A stretch of DNA of 43,982 nt, from the NCBI GenBank assembly GCA_018608425.1, contig JABAZL010000189.1, positions 1 through 43,982 on the forward strand, written 5' to 3'. The notes beneath the pieces were generated by a model. That model was not told the origin of the DNA and did not search any database. It was given only the letters and a program-made list of their open reading frames with translations. Position 1 is the stretch's first letter; the number at the start of each line of letters is the position of its first letter. Origin of the DNA: Flavobacteriaceae bacterium. Its GTDB lineage: Bacteria; Bacteroidota; Bacteroidia; Flavobacteriales; Flavobacteriaceae. Below, piece by piece: positions 1 to 9,471 of this stretch. A program made the position numbers and the translations under genes.

Positions 1-2
1 AT

Positions 3-86
3 CAGTATAAAAAAGCGCAATCCATAATTGAAATTATGGCAACTGAATTTAAAATCCTTGGAGAATATCCAAACAATAAGATATGA
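3..86 (+). CDS. pheA: C-terminal end of prephenate dehydratase (partial, runs off left edge)
   Basis: Frame 3 reads QYKKAQSIIEIMATEFKILGEYPNNKI*. The stop overlaps the ATG of the next gene (ATGA). The following genes are aromatic amino acid biosynthesis genes, and the LGEY ending fits PheA/ACT C-termini. Confidence 0.65.
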   Translation, partial: QYKKAQSIIEIMATEFKILGEYPNNKI

Positions 87-1237
87 GTACATCAACAGCA
101 CAACGCCTTGAAAGCGTAAAAGAATATTACTTCTCAAAGAAACTTAGAGAGGTAGCGGCTTTAATTAAGGCTGGAAATCCGATTCTTAATATGGGAATTG
201 GAAGTCCAGACTTACCGCCAGATCCGTCTGTACTCGATGCTATGCAGCAGAGTCTGTCGGATTCTAAAGCCCATATGTATCAAAGTTATCAGGGGTTGCC
301 CGAATTGCGTGAAGCCATCGCATCTTTTTATCAATTACACTATGATGTAACCTTAAACCCTGCCAACGAAATACTTCCTTTGATGGGTTCTAAAGAAGGG
401 ATCATGCATATTTCTATGGCATTTTTGGATAAGGGAGATCAAGTGTTAATTCCCAATCCGGGATACCCTACCTACAGCTCCGTTACCCAGTTACTTGAAG
501 CAGAAGCTGTATTCTACGATCTTAAAGAAACGAATAATTGGCAACCCGATTTTGAAGCGCTAGATCAATTGGATACGAGTCGCATCAAAATCATGTGGTT
601 GAATTATCCGCATATGCCAACAGGCGCACAAGTTGACACGAATACCTTTAAACGTTTAATCACTTGGGCTAAAAAGAATGACGTTTTATTGATCAATGAC
701 AATCCGTATAGCTTTATACTCAACGATGCTCCGCAGAGTCTGATGAGTCAGCCTGGAGCAATGGAAGTTGCCATGGAACTGAACTCTTTGAGTAAGGCTT
801 TTAACTTAGCAGGATGGAGAGTGGGTATGCTTTCCGGGAATACAGAACACATCAATGCTGTACTCAAGGTGAAAAGTAATATGGATTCTGGTATGTTTTA
901 TGGAATCCAAAAAGGAGCTATAGCCGCTTTACAATTAGAAACCTCTTGGTTTGATGAGCTCAATAAAGTATATGCAGAACGCAGAACAGCCATGATTGAA
1001 TTGGCAACACTTATGGGGAGCACTTTCGATCCAAAAAGTGTAGGGATGTTTCTGTGGGCGAAGTTGAATGACCCTTCAATTAAGTCAGAAGAATTTATTG
1101 ATACTATCCTCAAAGAACACCATATCTTCATTACCCCAGGTACTATTTTTGGAAGCCAAGGAGAAGGATATATTCGCTTTTCACTGTGCGTAAAAGTAGA
1201 ACAAATTCAAACCGCAATTAATCGACTGAAATCATGA
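83..1237 (+). CDS. PLP-dependent class I/II aminotransferase, probably aromatic/prephenate-linked
   Basis: 384 aa ORF. PLP lysine motif NSLSKAFNLAGWRVG and NYPHMPTGA motif. Lies between pheA and tyrA. Confidence 0.9.
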   Translation: MSTSTAQRLESVKEYYFSKKLREVAALIKAGNPILNMGIGSPDLPPDPSVLDAMQQSLSDSKAHMYQSYQGLPELREAIASFYQLHYDVTLNPANEILPLMGSKEGIMHISMAFLDKGDQVLIPNPGYPTYSSVTQLLEAEAVFYDLKETNNWQPDFEALDQLDTSRIKIMWLNYPHMPTGAQVDTNTFKRLITWAKKNDVLLINDNPYSFILNDAPQSLMSQPGAMEVAMELNSLSKAFNLAGWRVGMLSGNTEHINAVLKVKSNMDSGMFYGIQKGAIAALQLETSWFDELNKVYAERRTAMIELATLMGSTFDPKSVGMFLWAKLNDPSIKSEEFIDTILKEHHIFITPGTIFGSQGEGYIRFSLCVKVEQIQTAINRLKS

Positions 1238-2088
1238 AAATCTATGTAATTGGAATCGGTTTGATCGGTGGATCTATGGTTTTAGATCTAAAGGATACTC
1301 TGCAAGGTGTTGAAATTATTGGTGTAGATTCCAATAAGACACATCTTGACCAAGCGTTGCAGATTGGAATTATTGACCGTATTGGTTCTTTAGAAACGAT
1401 AAAGGAAGCTGATCGGGTTATTTTAAGTATCCCTGTGAAAGAGTCAATGCAACTTTTACCAGAACTTTTAGATCAGCTACATGCTGATGCATTGCTTTGG
1501 GATGTAGGGTCGACCAAAGAACAACTGTGCAAACTCCTTGCGAGTCATCCCAAACGCGATCAGTTTTTAGCTGCCCATCCAATTGCTGGAACTGAATTTT
1601 CGGGACCACAAGCGGCACATAAAGGTCTTTTTCAAGGGAAGCCACAGATTTTATGTGAATCCAATAAAACCCGTCCAGACCTGTTGTTGTGGGCAAAACA
1701 AACCTTTCGTCAGATGGGAATGTACTTGCGTTTTATGGAAGCAGAAGCGCACGACAAGCACATGGCTTACGTTTCTCATTTATCACACATCAGCTCTTTT
1801 ATGTTAGGAAAAACTGTTCTTGAGAAAGAAGAGGATGAGAATAATATCTTTGACCTCGCGGGAAGTGGATTTGAGTCTACCGTTCGTTTGGCAAAAAGCT
1901 CTCCGGCAATGTGGACACCTATTTTTGAGCAAAATAAAGATAATGTGGTAGAAACTCTAGACGCATACATACAGAATTTGGAACACTTTAAAAGCCTCCT
2001 TGTTAAGGATGACTACAGCGCTTTGTTTCAAGAGATGAAGAACACGAATCAATTAACATCAATATTAAACGGAATCAGTAAAAAATAA
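1234..2088 (+). CDS. tyrA: Prephenate dehydrogenase
   Basis: N-terminal Rossmann GIGLIGGS; HPIAGTEFSGP and HDKHMAYVSHLSH motifs. Overlaps the upstream stop by 4 nt. Confidence 0.93.
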   Translation: MKIYVIGIGLIGGSMVLDLKDTLQGVEIIGVDSNKTHLDQALQIGIIDRIGSLETIKEADRVILSIPVKESMQLLPELLDQLHADALLWDVGSTKEQLCKLLASHPKRDQFLAAHPIAGTEFSGPQAAHKGLFQGKPQILCESNKTRPDLLLWAKQTFRQMGMYLRFMEAEAHDKHMAYVSHLSHISSFMLGKTVLEKEEDENNIFDLAGSGFESTVRLAKSSPAMWTPIFEQNKDNVVETLDAYIQNLEHFKSLLVKDDYSALFQEMKNTNQLTSILNGISKK

Positions 2089-2098
2089 ATCAAACAAA

Positions 2099-3181
2099 AT
2101 GGAAAATAAACCTCAGATGAGAGAATGGCTTAACGACTTCGGTCTCTCTCACCCTCTTGTAATCGGTGGACCTTGTAGTGCCGAAACAGAAGAACAAGTA
2201 TTAAAAATTGCACACGAACTCAAAGATACCGACGTTACGGTTCTTCGTGCTGGAATTTGGAAACCAAGAACTCGTCCCGGAATGTTCGAAGGGGTAGGAG
2301 CGATTGGGTTGAAATGGTTGCAAAAAGCAAAAGCAGAAACAGGCTTATTAACTGCTACCGAAGTTGCAAATGCAGTCCATGTTAAACTCGCTTTAGAACA
2401 CGATGTGGATATCCTTTGGATTGGTGCTCGTTCTACTGTAAGCCCTTTTATCATGCAAGAAATTGCTGATGCACTTGAAGGAACAGATAAAATCGTTTTA
2501 GTCAAAAACCCTGTAAATCCAGATTTGGCTTTATGGCTAGGAGGTGTTGAGCGTTTGTATACTGCAAACATCAAAAAACTAGGCTTGATTCACAGAGGTT
2601 TTTCTTCATACGAGAAATCAAAATATAGAAATAATCCGGAATGGCAAATCGCAGTTGAGGCACAAAACAAATTTCCAGACCTTCCTATGATCTGTGATCC
2701 TTCGCACATTGCAGGTAAAAGAGACTTGATTTTTGACATTTGTCAAACGGCACTCGATTTAAATTTCGATGGACTTATGGTTGAGTCGCACTGGGATCCA
2801 GACAATGCATGGAGTGATGCTGCACAGCAGGTAACACCAACTGTTTTAGTTCAAATCATGAAAGATCTTAAGATCAGAAAAGAGAGTAATGAAGAAGAGG
2901 CGTATACAACCGCATTGAATACTTTACGTGCACAAATTGATATTGCGGATCAAACAATCCTCGATACCCTTGGAAAACGAATGAAAGTAGCTGAAGATAT
3001 CGGAACATTGAAAAAATCTAAAAACGTTGCTGTTTTACAGAACAAGCGTTGGAATGAGATTTTAGGTAAAATGATTCTAGAAGGGCAAGATCGTAATTTG
3101 TCAGAAGAATTTATCCTTAAGATTTTTAAAGCAATTCATCAAGAATCGATCAATCACCAAGAAGAGGTTGTAAATAAATAA
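2099..3181 (+). CDS. aroF: Bifunctional 3-deoxy-7-phosphoheptulonate synthase / chorismate mutase
   Basis: GGPCSAET, AGIWKPRTRPGMFEG, CDPSHIAGKR (DAHP synthase), then a C-terminal AroQ-like helical domain (LRAQIDIADQTILDTLGKRMKVAEDIG). Confidence 0.93.
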   Translation: MENKPQMREWLNDFGLSHPLVIGGPCSAETEEQVLKIAHELKDTDVTVLRAGIWKPRTRPGMFEGVGAIGLKWLQKAKAETGLLTATEVANAVHVKLALEHDVDILWIGARSTVSPFIMQEIADALEGTDKIVLVKNPVNPDLALWLGGVERLYTANIKKLGLIHRGFSSYEKSKYRNNPEWQIAVEAQNKFPDLPMICDPSHIAGKRDLIFDICQTALDLNFDGLMVESHWDPDNAWSDAAQQVTPTVLVQIMKDLKIRKESNEEEAYTTALNTLRAQIDIADQTILDTLGKRMKVAEDIGTLKKSKNVAVLQNKRWNEILGKMILEGQDRNLSEEFILKIFKAIHQESINHQEEVVNK

Positions 3182-3196
3182 CCCATTTTACTTCAC

Positions 3197-3224
3197 AAAA
3201 AAACCGGCAATTGCCGGTTTTTTT
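3197..3224. terminator. Bidirectional rho-independent terminator between convergent operons
   Basis: Perfect 28-bp palindrome AAAAAAACCGGCAATTGCCGGTTTTTTT between convergent aroF and aspC. Confidence 0.9.
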
Positions 3225-3245
3225 ATTTTATAAAAGACTGAAAAA

Positions 3246-4430
3246 CTATCCAAGAGCTTTTGCAATTCGTGCAACAGCTTCTTTTATGTTATCTTCAGAT
3301 GCAGCGTATGAAATCCGAATACAAGCATCGTTTCCAAAAGCTTCACCTGTTACAGTAGCAACATGGGCTTTCTCCAATAAGAAGAGAGCAAAGTCACTAG
3401 CGTTATTGATAAGCGTTCCATCTATTGTTTTTCCAAAGTAAAACGAAACATCAGGGAATACATAAAATGCACCCTCTGGACGATTCAATTTAAAGCCTTC
3501 AATTTGTTCTAATAAACCAATGATGAGGTCTCTTCGTGTATTGAATTCATCAACCATGTACTGAATTCTACTTACAGGTTCCAAAAGTGCAGTAATTGTA
3601 GCACGTTGTGCAATACAATTTGCACCACTTGTAATCTGACCTTGCATTTTATTACAGGCTTTAGCAATCCATTCGGCTGCACCAATATATCCAATTCTCC
3701 ATCCAGTCATGGCAAATGCTTTAGCCACGCCATTTACGGTAATCGTACGGTCGTATAATTCTGGAATACGAGCGATGCTGAAATGTGCAGTACCATAATT
3801 GATATGCTCATAGATTTCATCAGATAAAATATAGATGTCAGGGTGCTTCTCTAATACTTTTCCGAGGGCTCTATATTCTGCTTCTGTGTATATAGTTCCA
3901 CTTGGGTTGTTTGGCGAATTGAACATAATCAATTTCGTCTTGGGTGTAATTGCAGCTTCCAATTGCTCTGGAGTAATCTTGAAATCCGTTTCTATAGAAG
4001 ATGGGATGATGATTGACTTAGCTTCTGCTAAGGTTGCAATTGCAGAGTAGCTTACCCAATATGGAGCTGGAAGTAATACTTCATCTCCCGGATTAAGCAA
4101 TACCATGCATAAGTTCGCAATCGATTGTTTTGCTCCCGTAGAAACAACAATTTGAGAAGGCTTGTAATCCAGTTGATTGTCGTGCTCAAATTTCGTGCAA
4201 ATAGCTTCTTTCAAATCTGCGTATCCATCTACAGGAGAATAGGAGTTGTAGTTGTCTTTTACAGCTTGTATTGCAGCGTCTTTTATGTATTCGGGCGTGT
4301 TGAAGTCAGGTTCTCCAAGACTTAGACCAATAATGTCTACGCCCTTGTTTTTTAGCTCGCGAGCTTTTGCTGCCATTGCCAAAGTGGCCGAAACAGGCAG
4401 GCTGTTTATTCTATCCGATAATGCATCCAT
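3246..4430 (-). CDS. aspC: Aspartate aminotransferase (PLP-dependent class I)
   Basis: LSLGEPDFNTPEYI, NSPNNPSGTIY, NGVAKAFAMTGWRIGY motifs. Confidence 0.93.
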   Translation of the reverse strand: MDALSDRINSLPVSATLAMAAKARELKNKGVDIIGLSLGEPDFNTPEYIKDAAIQAVKDNYNSYSPVDGYADLKEAICTKFEHDNQLDYKPSQIVVSTGAKQSIANLCMVLLNPGDEVLLPAPYWVSYSAIATLAEAKSIIIPSSIETDFKITPEQLEAAITPKTKLIMFNSPNNPSGTIYTEAEYRALGKVLEKHPDIYILSDEIYEHINYGTAHFSIARIPELYDRTITVNGVAKAFAMTGWRIGYIGAAEWIAKACNKMQGQITSGANCIAQRATITALLEPVSRIQYMVDEFNTRRDLIIGLLEQIEGFKLNRPEGAFYVFPDVSFYFGKTIDGTLINNASDFALFLLEKAHVATVTGEAFGNDACIRISYAASEDNIKEAVARIAKALG

Positions 4431-4442
4431 AAAGTAACAAGT

Positions 4443-5543
4443 TTAAACAGGTTGTACACCCATTTGTTTTAAAAATCTAAAGTGCGAAAATAAGGCACTT
4501 CTAGTAGTTTTATACTCGTTATAGGGTAAATTAAATTCTTTTGCAGTTTTCTTAACAATTTTAGCAATATCTGTGTAATGTACATGGCTAATATGCGGAA
4601 AAATGTGATGTTCGATCTGATGATTCAATCCACCAGTAAACCAGTTCATGAATTTGTTTTTGGTAGAAAAGTTAACCGTAGTTAGCAACTGATGAATTGC
4701 CCAAGTGTTTTTCATTGTCCCAGTTTCTTTATCTGGTAGAGGCATTTGAGCATCTTCAATGATATGGGCCAATTGAAATACAAGACTTAAAATAAGACCA
4801 GCAACATAATGCATTGCAAAAAAGCCAATCAAAATTTTCCACCAAGCCATTTCAAGAAAAAGCATGGGTACTACGATCCAGATGGATGCATATAAAACTT
4901 TGGTGAAAATCAAAATAACCCATTGACGTATAGGTTGTAACGCTTTGCGATAGGTGATTTTACGTTTTAGAAATCGGTATGTTTGTTGGAAATCGGTGCT
5001 AATCGCCCAGTTGATGGTCAATAAACCATAGAGAAGTACAGAGTATAAATGCTGAAACTTGTGTATTGGCAACCATTTGCTATGCTTCGAAAAACGGATA
5101 ATACGTCCCGCTTCAAGATCTTCATCATGCCCATGAATATTAGTGTAGGTATGGTGAAGAATGTTGTGCTGTACTTTCCAGTTGTGCACGTTACCTGCTA
5201 AAATATAGATACTGGATCCCATTAATTTATTGATCCATGGAATTTTGGAAAATGATCCATGATTACCATCGTGCATTACATTCATCCCAACTCCTGCTAT
5301 TCCAACTCCCATTGCTAGGGCAAAAAGAAGCTTAATCCAGGCGTTAAATTCAGTGAATAGAATTAAGAAATAAGGCGCGACAACCAAAGCGAGCATGAAA
5401 ATTGTTTTAATATACAGCTTCCAATTCCCTGTTTTTGGTGTATTTATGTTTTTAAAGTGCTCATTTACACGTTTATTAAGTGTGATGAAAAACTTTTTTG
5501 GATCTTTTCTAGAAAACCTTAGAGGCGCATTTTCATTCGACAT
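4443..5543 (-). CDS. Membrane fatty acid desaturase (acyl-CoA/acyl-lipid desaturase)
   Basis: Three His boxes HDGNHGS, HNILHHTYTN, HQIEHHIFPHISH; hydrophobic membrane segments; no cytochrome b5 domain. Confidence 0.92.
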   Translation of the reverse strand: MSNENAPLRFSRKDPKKFFITLNKRVNEHFKNINTPKTGNWKLYIKTIFMLALVVAPYFLILFTEFNAWIKLLFALAMGVGIAGVGMNVMHDGNHGSFSKIPWINKLMGSSIYILAGNVHNWKVQHNILHHTYTNIHGHDEDLEAGRIIRFSKHSKWLPIHKFQHLYSVLLYGLLTINWAISTDFQQTYRFLKRKITYRKALQPIRQWVILIFTKVLYASIWIVVPMLFLEMAWWKILIGFFAMHYVAGLILSLVFQLAHIIEDAQMPLPDKETGTMKNTWAIHQLLTTVNFSTKNKFMNWFTGGLNHQIEHHIFPHISHVHYTDIAKIVKKTAKEFNLPYNEYKTTRSALFSHFRFLKQMGVQPV

Positions 5544-5583
5544 ACTAAATAGATTATTTGTGGTTTATTCGTTTAACTAGTTA

Positions 5584-5591
5584 TATTTTTG
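5584..5591 (+). promoter_or_regulatory. Bacteroidetes-type -7 box (TATTTTTG) for rsmG
   Basis: TAnnTTTG match 14 nt upstream of the inferred TTG start at 5606; TTTG at 5557-5560 upstream. Confidence 0.45.
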
Positions 5592-5605
5592 CTAAAATTT
5601 ATATT

Positions 5606-6223
5606 TTGAATATAGTAGAACATTATTTCCCAGATCTTTCTCTTCGTAAAAAGAAGCAATTTACACAATTGGAGTCACTTTATGGAGAGTGGAACGAAAA
5701 AATTAACGTCATATCTCGGAAAGACATTGCAGAACTGTATGAAAGACACGTACTTCACTCCATAAGCATTGCTCGTCTAATTGAATTTGCTCCAGGAACA
5801 CAAATTCTTGACGTCGGTACTGGTGGTGGTTTTCCTGGGATTCCTTTGGCCATACTCTTTCCTCAGGTCGATTTCTTTCTGATTGACAGTACTGGAAAGA
5901 AAATAAAAGTAGTACAAGAAATTAGTCAGGCTCTTGATTTACGAAATGTAGAAGCACGTCATCAACGCGCACAAGATTTTAAACGCCCTGTTGATTTTGT
6001 TGTTAGCAGAGCAGTTACTCGAATGGATGTTTTTGTTCCTTGGATAAAAAAGAATATTGCAAAAAAAAGCAAACATAATTTACCAAATGGTATTCTTTAT
6101 CTCAAGGGTGGAGATTTAAATGAAGAGCTCAAAGGATTTCCTAAAGCCAAAACATTTCCCTTGTCTGATTTCTTTGAAGAAGAATTTTTTGAAACTAAAA
6201 AAATTGTCCATTTGCCGTTATAG
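5606..6223 (+). CDS. rsmG: 16S rRNA (guanine527-N7)-methyltransferase RsmG
   Basis: ILDVGTGGGFPGIPLAI SAM motif; NVISRKDI and LHSISIAR typical of RsmG/GidB. The start is placed at in-frame TTG 5606 because the tracked start (5558) lies upstream of the promoter box. Confidence 0.9.
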   Translation: MNIVEHYFPDLSLRKKKQFTQLESLYGEWNEKINVISRKDIAELYERHVLHSISIARLIEFAPGTQILDVGTGGGFPGIPLAILFPQVDFFLIDSTGKKIKVVQEISQALDLRNVEARHQRAQDFKRPVDFVVSRAVTRMDVFVPWIKKNIAKKSKHNLPNGILYLKGGDLNEELKGFPKAKTFPLSDFFEEEFFETKKIVHLPL

Positions 6224-6232
6224 GCAATGAAT

Positions 6233-6619
6233 TTAGTTTAACGAGAATGGGGTGTCGAGCTGAAATACGGGTACTTCTACTTCAAACTCTTTTGCAGAAC
6301 TGTGGTTGATCATCGTGTAAAACCCTTTCATCGCTCCTGTGGGAGAAGTTAAAATACAACCCGATTCGTATTGAACCACTTGACCTGATTTCATTATTGG
6401 TTTTTTACCTACAACACCGGGTCCATTAACGATTTGAGTGGGCTTGCTACTTTCCATTATCTTCCAATGCCGTTTGATGAGTTGAACTACATCCTTGCTC
6501 TGGTTTTCTATGGTAATCAAATAACGAAAGGCATAATTTGGGGTGCTGTTTTTTAGAAAACTGCCCTCATAGCGTGTTTCAACTGAAACACGAATCCCTT
6601 TGGTTACTTGCTGAATCAT
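6233..6619 (-). CDS. apaG: Co2+/Mg2+ efflux protein ApaG
   Basis: 128 aa; YLITIENQSKDVVQLIKRHWKI, VNGPGVVGKKPIMKSGQVVQYESGC, GAMKGFYTM are ApaG hallmarks. Confidence 0.95.
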   Translation of the reverse strand: MIQQVTKGIRVSVETRYEGSFLKNSTPNYAFRYLITIENQSKDVVQLIKRHWKIMESSKPTQIVNGPGVVGKKPIMKSGQVVQYESGCILTSPTGAMKGFYTMINHSSAKEFEVEVPVFQLDTPFSLN

Positions 6620-6675
6620 TTGCTCTTAATTTTATAAGATTCAATTGCAATATAATCATAATTAACAAAATAGAT

Positions 6676-7929
6676 TTAATTTTCTATTTCAAAGGATGAA
6701 AGTGTTCTTGTCGCAATCAATGCATCGTGTTGACTTCCAATAAGTCGTGTGTATATCAATATGATGTACTGATTTTCAGTAGCAGCGTGGGAACCACTTA
6801 CATTGTTTTTATCCAATCCTTCCTCAGATTTCCAAATGTATTTGTAGTTATAGAATCCTTGTTTCAAAAGTAGAGTTCCCTCATAAACTTCATAACTAGG
6901 GTTGTACGTTAGCTTGTATTGATCTTTCAATTCGTAATTAGAAAACTTGCCGTAAATATATATTTCTTCTTCTTTGAGGGTGTATTGCTTGGCTAAGCTA
7001 AAGTATACCTGAGTATAGTCTGCCTCAATAGCAGAGTCTTGACCTTGAACTGTGTTGATAGCAAAATCTCCGTTGATGTCAGGATTGTAAGTGTAAGGAT
7101 AGTTTTTTCGTTCGGCATCAGTAAACAAATAGGTTTGGTAAACATCTTCTTGTTCCACATGACTGATACTAGGATTTACCACCCGACTATCTTTAGTGTC
7201 GAAATAAAAAAACTCATTTCCACCTTCGAATTGTAAGGGTAGGTCATACCGATAATGTAATTCTTGCCCAATGACGTATTGGGGTTTCGAAATTGTTTTG
7301 ATAGCATCCCATTGCTCGTTTTGAAGAAGTACGATATTCAAATCGCTGTTTGGATTTCGAAGGTTAAAACCAACTGGGTTTAGAGAAAATTGTACCGTTT
7401 GATGGGAGGAATATTGCGCGAGCTCTCTACTTCGAAAAACGCCTCCTTCGATCGAAGCTAAATTTTCATGAATCAAAAACTTGCGTCTAAACATCAACTC
7501 ATCCGAGCTGTCGTAAATCGAAACCATATAATTACCCGAGTGTTTGAATTGCGTATTTTCGTTAGGAAGGGTCAATTCGTAGTGGGTGTAGCGCTGTAAA
7601 GTTCCGTAAGAACTTCGATAATTCGAAATGCGTTGGTCATCAAAACCTTTTAAATATTCGTTTTTAAATAAGTTGGATGGTGTCCAATCGTGATTAAAGT
7701 ATTCAATACGGTAATAATAGTCGTTTTCTTCTGCCAAAAGATCATCAAATTCAAGTACAAATGATTCTCCTTTTTGAACTAATGGGAACTGATGCTTTCC
7801 TTCGATTGCTTTAAAAGAAATACTTTTAAGAAATGGCGCGTTGGTAATTTCGTTTAAGGCTTGACTATAGCCAGAAAAGAGCACGAATAGGGTTGTTAAA
7901 AGAGGTAAAAATGTCCTTAGGGCTTCCAT
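6676..7929 (-). CDS. DUF5103 protein, type IX secretion system plug protein family
   Basis: Signal peptide, then a DUF5103-like sequence (EENDYYYRIEYFNHDWTPSNLFKNEYLKGFDDQRI; SLAKQYTLKEEEIYIYGKFSNYEL; GFYNYKYIW). Start moved to MEALRTF. Confidence 0.85.
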   Translation of the reverse strand: MEALRTFLPLLTTLFVLFSGYSQALNEITNAPFLKSISFKAIEGKHQFPLVQKGESFVLEFDDLLAEENDYYYRIEYFNHDWTPSNLFKNEYLKGFDDQRISNYRSSYGTLQRYTHYELTLPNENTQFKHSGNYMVSIYDSSDELMFRRKFLIHENLASIEGGVFRSRELAQYSSHQTVQFSLNPVGFNLRNPNSDLNIVLLQNEQWDAIKTISKPQYVIGQELHYRYDLPLQFEGGNEFFYFDTKDSRVVNPSISHVEQEDVYQTYLFTDAERKNYPYTYNPDINGDFAINTVQGQDSAIEADYTQVYFSLAKQYTLKEEEIYIYGKFSNYELKDQYKLTYNPSYEVYEGTLLLKQGFYNYKYIWKSEEGLDKNNVSGSHAATENQYIILIYTRLIGSQHDALIATRTLSSFEIEN

Positions 7930-7933
7930 CTCA

Positions 7934-7941
7934 CAAAGATA
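7934..7941 (-). promoter_or_regulatory. -7 box TATCTTTG for the DUF5103/plug gene
   Basis: Exact TAnnTTTG on the minus strand, only 4 nt upstream of the ATG at 7929. Confidence 0.4.
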
Positions 7942-8066
7942 CAACATCTCGATTAATTTCTATATTCATAAAAGTAACAACCAAGAAGGTTAAACAAGTT
8001 GTTTAGAATGAGTATAAATAAAATGAATTACTTATAAATCCACTTTTAGTAGATGGTTTTAATTAG

Positions 8067-8074
8067 TAAATTTG
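8067..8074 (+). promoter_or_regulatory. -7 box TAAATTTG for the nqr operon
   Basis: TAnnTTTG match 30 nt upstream of the nqrA start. Confidence 0.5.
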
Positions 8075-8104
8075 CATGATTTTTAGAATTTAATAATTCA
8101 ATTC

Positions 8105-9460
8105 ATGTCCAAAGACATCCATATCCGTAAAGGGTCAAACCTAAACCTCGAGGGTGAAGCAAACAAGATTCTGGTTGATATACCTGTTTCAAAGACTTTT
8201 GCTTTAAATCCCGATGATTTTTTCAACATCACACCGAAGTTGATCGTTAAAGAAGGAGATTCTGTTAAAAAAGGATCGCCACTATTTTTTTCAAAACACA
8301 ACCCACGAATTCATTTTGTTTCTCCAGTTTCAGGAGAAGTGACTGCAATTGTTCGAGGTGCAAAACGTAAAATTCTTCAAGTAATTGTTACTTCTGATGA
8401 ATTGAACGAAGCTGTAACGCATGAAGTTCCCAATTTTGAGTCACTTGATGCAGAGGCAATCAAAGAAATTATACTAAAAAGTGGTAGCTGGCCGTTCATC
8501 AAACAACGACCCTACAACACGGTAGCACAGCCAGAAGATACTCCTAAATCTATTTTCATATCGACCTATGCTACTGCTCCTTTAGATGTTGACTTTAACT
8601 TTTTGTTGAAAAACAACAAAGACGATTTTCAAAGAGGGGTTTCAATATTGAGCAAATTAACAACAGGTAATGTAAACCTTTCGGCCGACGAGTCGTTTAA
8701 AGGATTTTTTGACAGCATACAAGATGCTAATATAATAGGTGTTTCTGGACCACACCCTTCGGGGAATGTAGGTGTACAGATTCATAACGTGGATCCAATC
8801 AACTATGGCGAAAAAGTATGGGTAGTTAACCCAGAAGATGTAGTTAATATTGGATTGCTTTTTTCAACGGGTCAATTTTCTGCACAGCGAACGGTTGCAG
8901 TTGTTGGTTCGTCTGTCAATAAACCACAGTATTACAAAGCAACTATAGGGGCTGCTTTGCAACCTTATTTAGAAGCTTCTGCAATAAGTCTTGAAGAAGA
9001 AGTTCGTGTGATAAATGGAGATGTACTAAGTGGTTCAATTTCTTCAGAAGAAGGCTATGTTGGTTTTTATAACAATGTAGTATCTGTTATTCCAGAAGGA
9101 AATCACTTCCGAATGTTTGGATGGCTTCCTTTTGTAGATAACCATGTGCCTAGTATTTCTAGAACATCATTTTCGTGGTTGTTTGGATCTAAGAAATCTA
9201 AAGTTACTACAAACCTTAACGGAGAAGAGCGTGCACTAGTTGTTACTGGGGAAATGGAGAAAGTATTCCCAATGAATATTTTTCCAATGCAGTTGATTAA
9301 GGCCTGTTTGGTCGAAGATATAGAACGTATGGAAGCTCTAGGAATTTACGAAGTAGTTCCTGAAGATTTCGGCTTGATAGATTATGCTTCTACTTCAAAA
9401 ATTGAAGCACAAGATATCATCAAGAAAGGAATTGAGTTAATGATTAAAGAAGTAGGATAA
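8105..9460 (+). CDS. nqrA: Na+-translocating NADH:quinone reductase subunit A
   Basis: First gene of a six-gene nqr cluster; NqrA-type sequence (GSWPFIKQRPYNTVAQPEDTPKSIFIS; GPHPSGNVGVQIHNVDPIN). Confidence 0.95.
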   Translation: MSKDIHIRKGSNLNLEGEANKILVDIPVSKTFALNPDDFFNITPKLIVKEGDSVKKGSPLFFSKHNPRIHFVSPVSGEVTAIVRGAKRKILQVIVTSDELNEAVTHEVPNFESLDAEAIKEIILKSGSWPFIKQRPYNTVAQPEDTPKSIFISTYATAPLDVDFNFLLKNNKDDFQRGVSILSKLTTGNVNLSADESFKGFFDSIQDANIIGVSGPHPSGNVGVQIHNVDPINYGEKVWVVNPEDVVNIGLLFSTGQFSAQRTVAVVGSSVNKPQYYKATIGAALQPYLEASAISLEEEVRVINGDVLSGSISSEEGYVGFYNNVVSVIPEGNHFRMFGWLPFVDNHVPSISRTSFSWLFGSKKSKVTTNLNGEERALVVTGEMEKVFPMNIFPMQLIKACLVEDIERMEALGIYEVVPEDFGLIDYASTSKIEAQDIIKKGIELMIKEVG

Positions 9461-9471
9461 AAACAAAACGT

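Noticed and set aside
2149-2574. 141-aa minus-strand ORF inside the DAHP synthase gene
   Set aside because: Lies wholly opposite a strongly supported CDS, with no recognisable protein features; likely a codon-bias shadow ORF.
83-3181. Aromatic gene cluster as a novel pathway because of the aminotransferase insertion and DAHP synthase-mutase fusion
   Set aside because: Gene order and the AroA-AroQ fusion are, to my knowledge, normal for Bacteroidetes phenylalanine/tyrosine operons.
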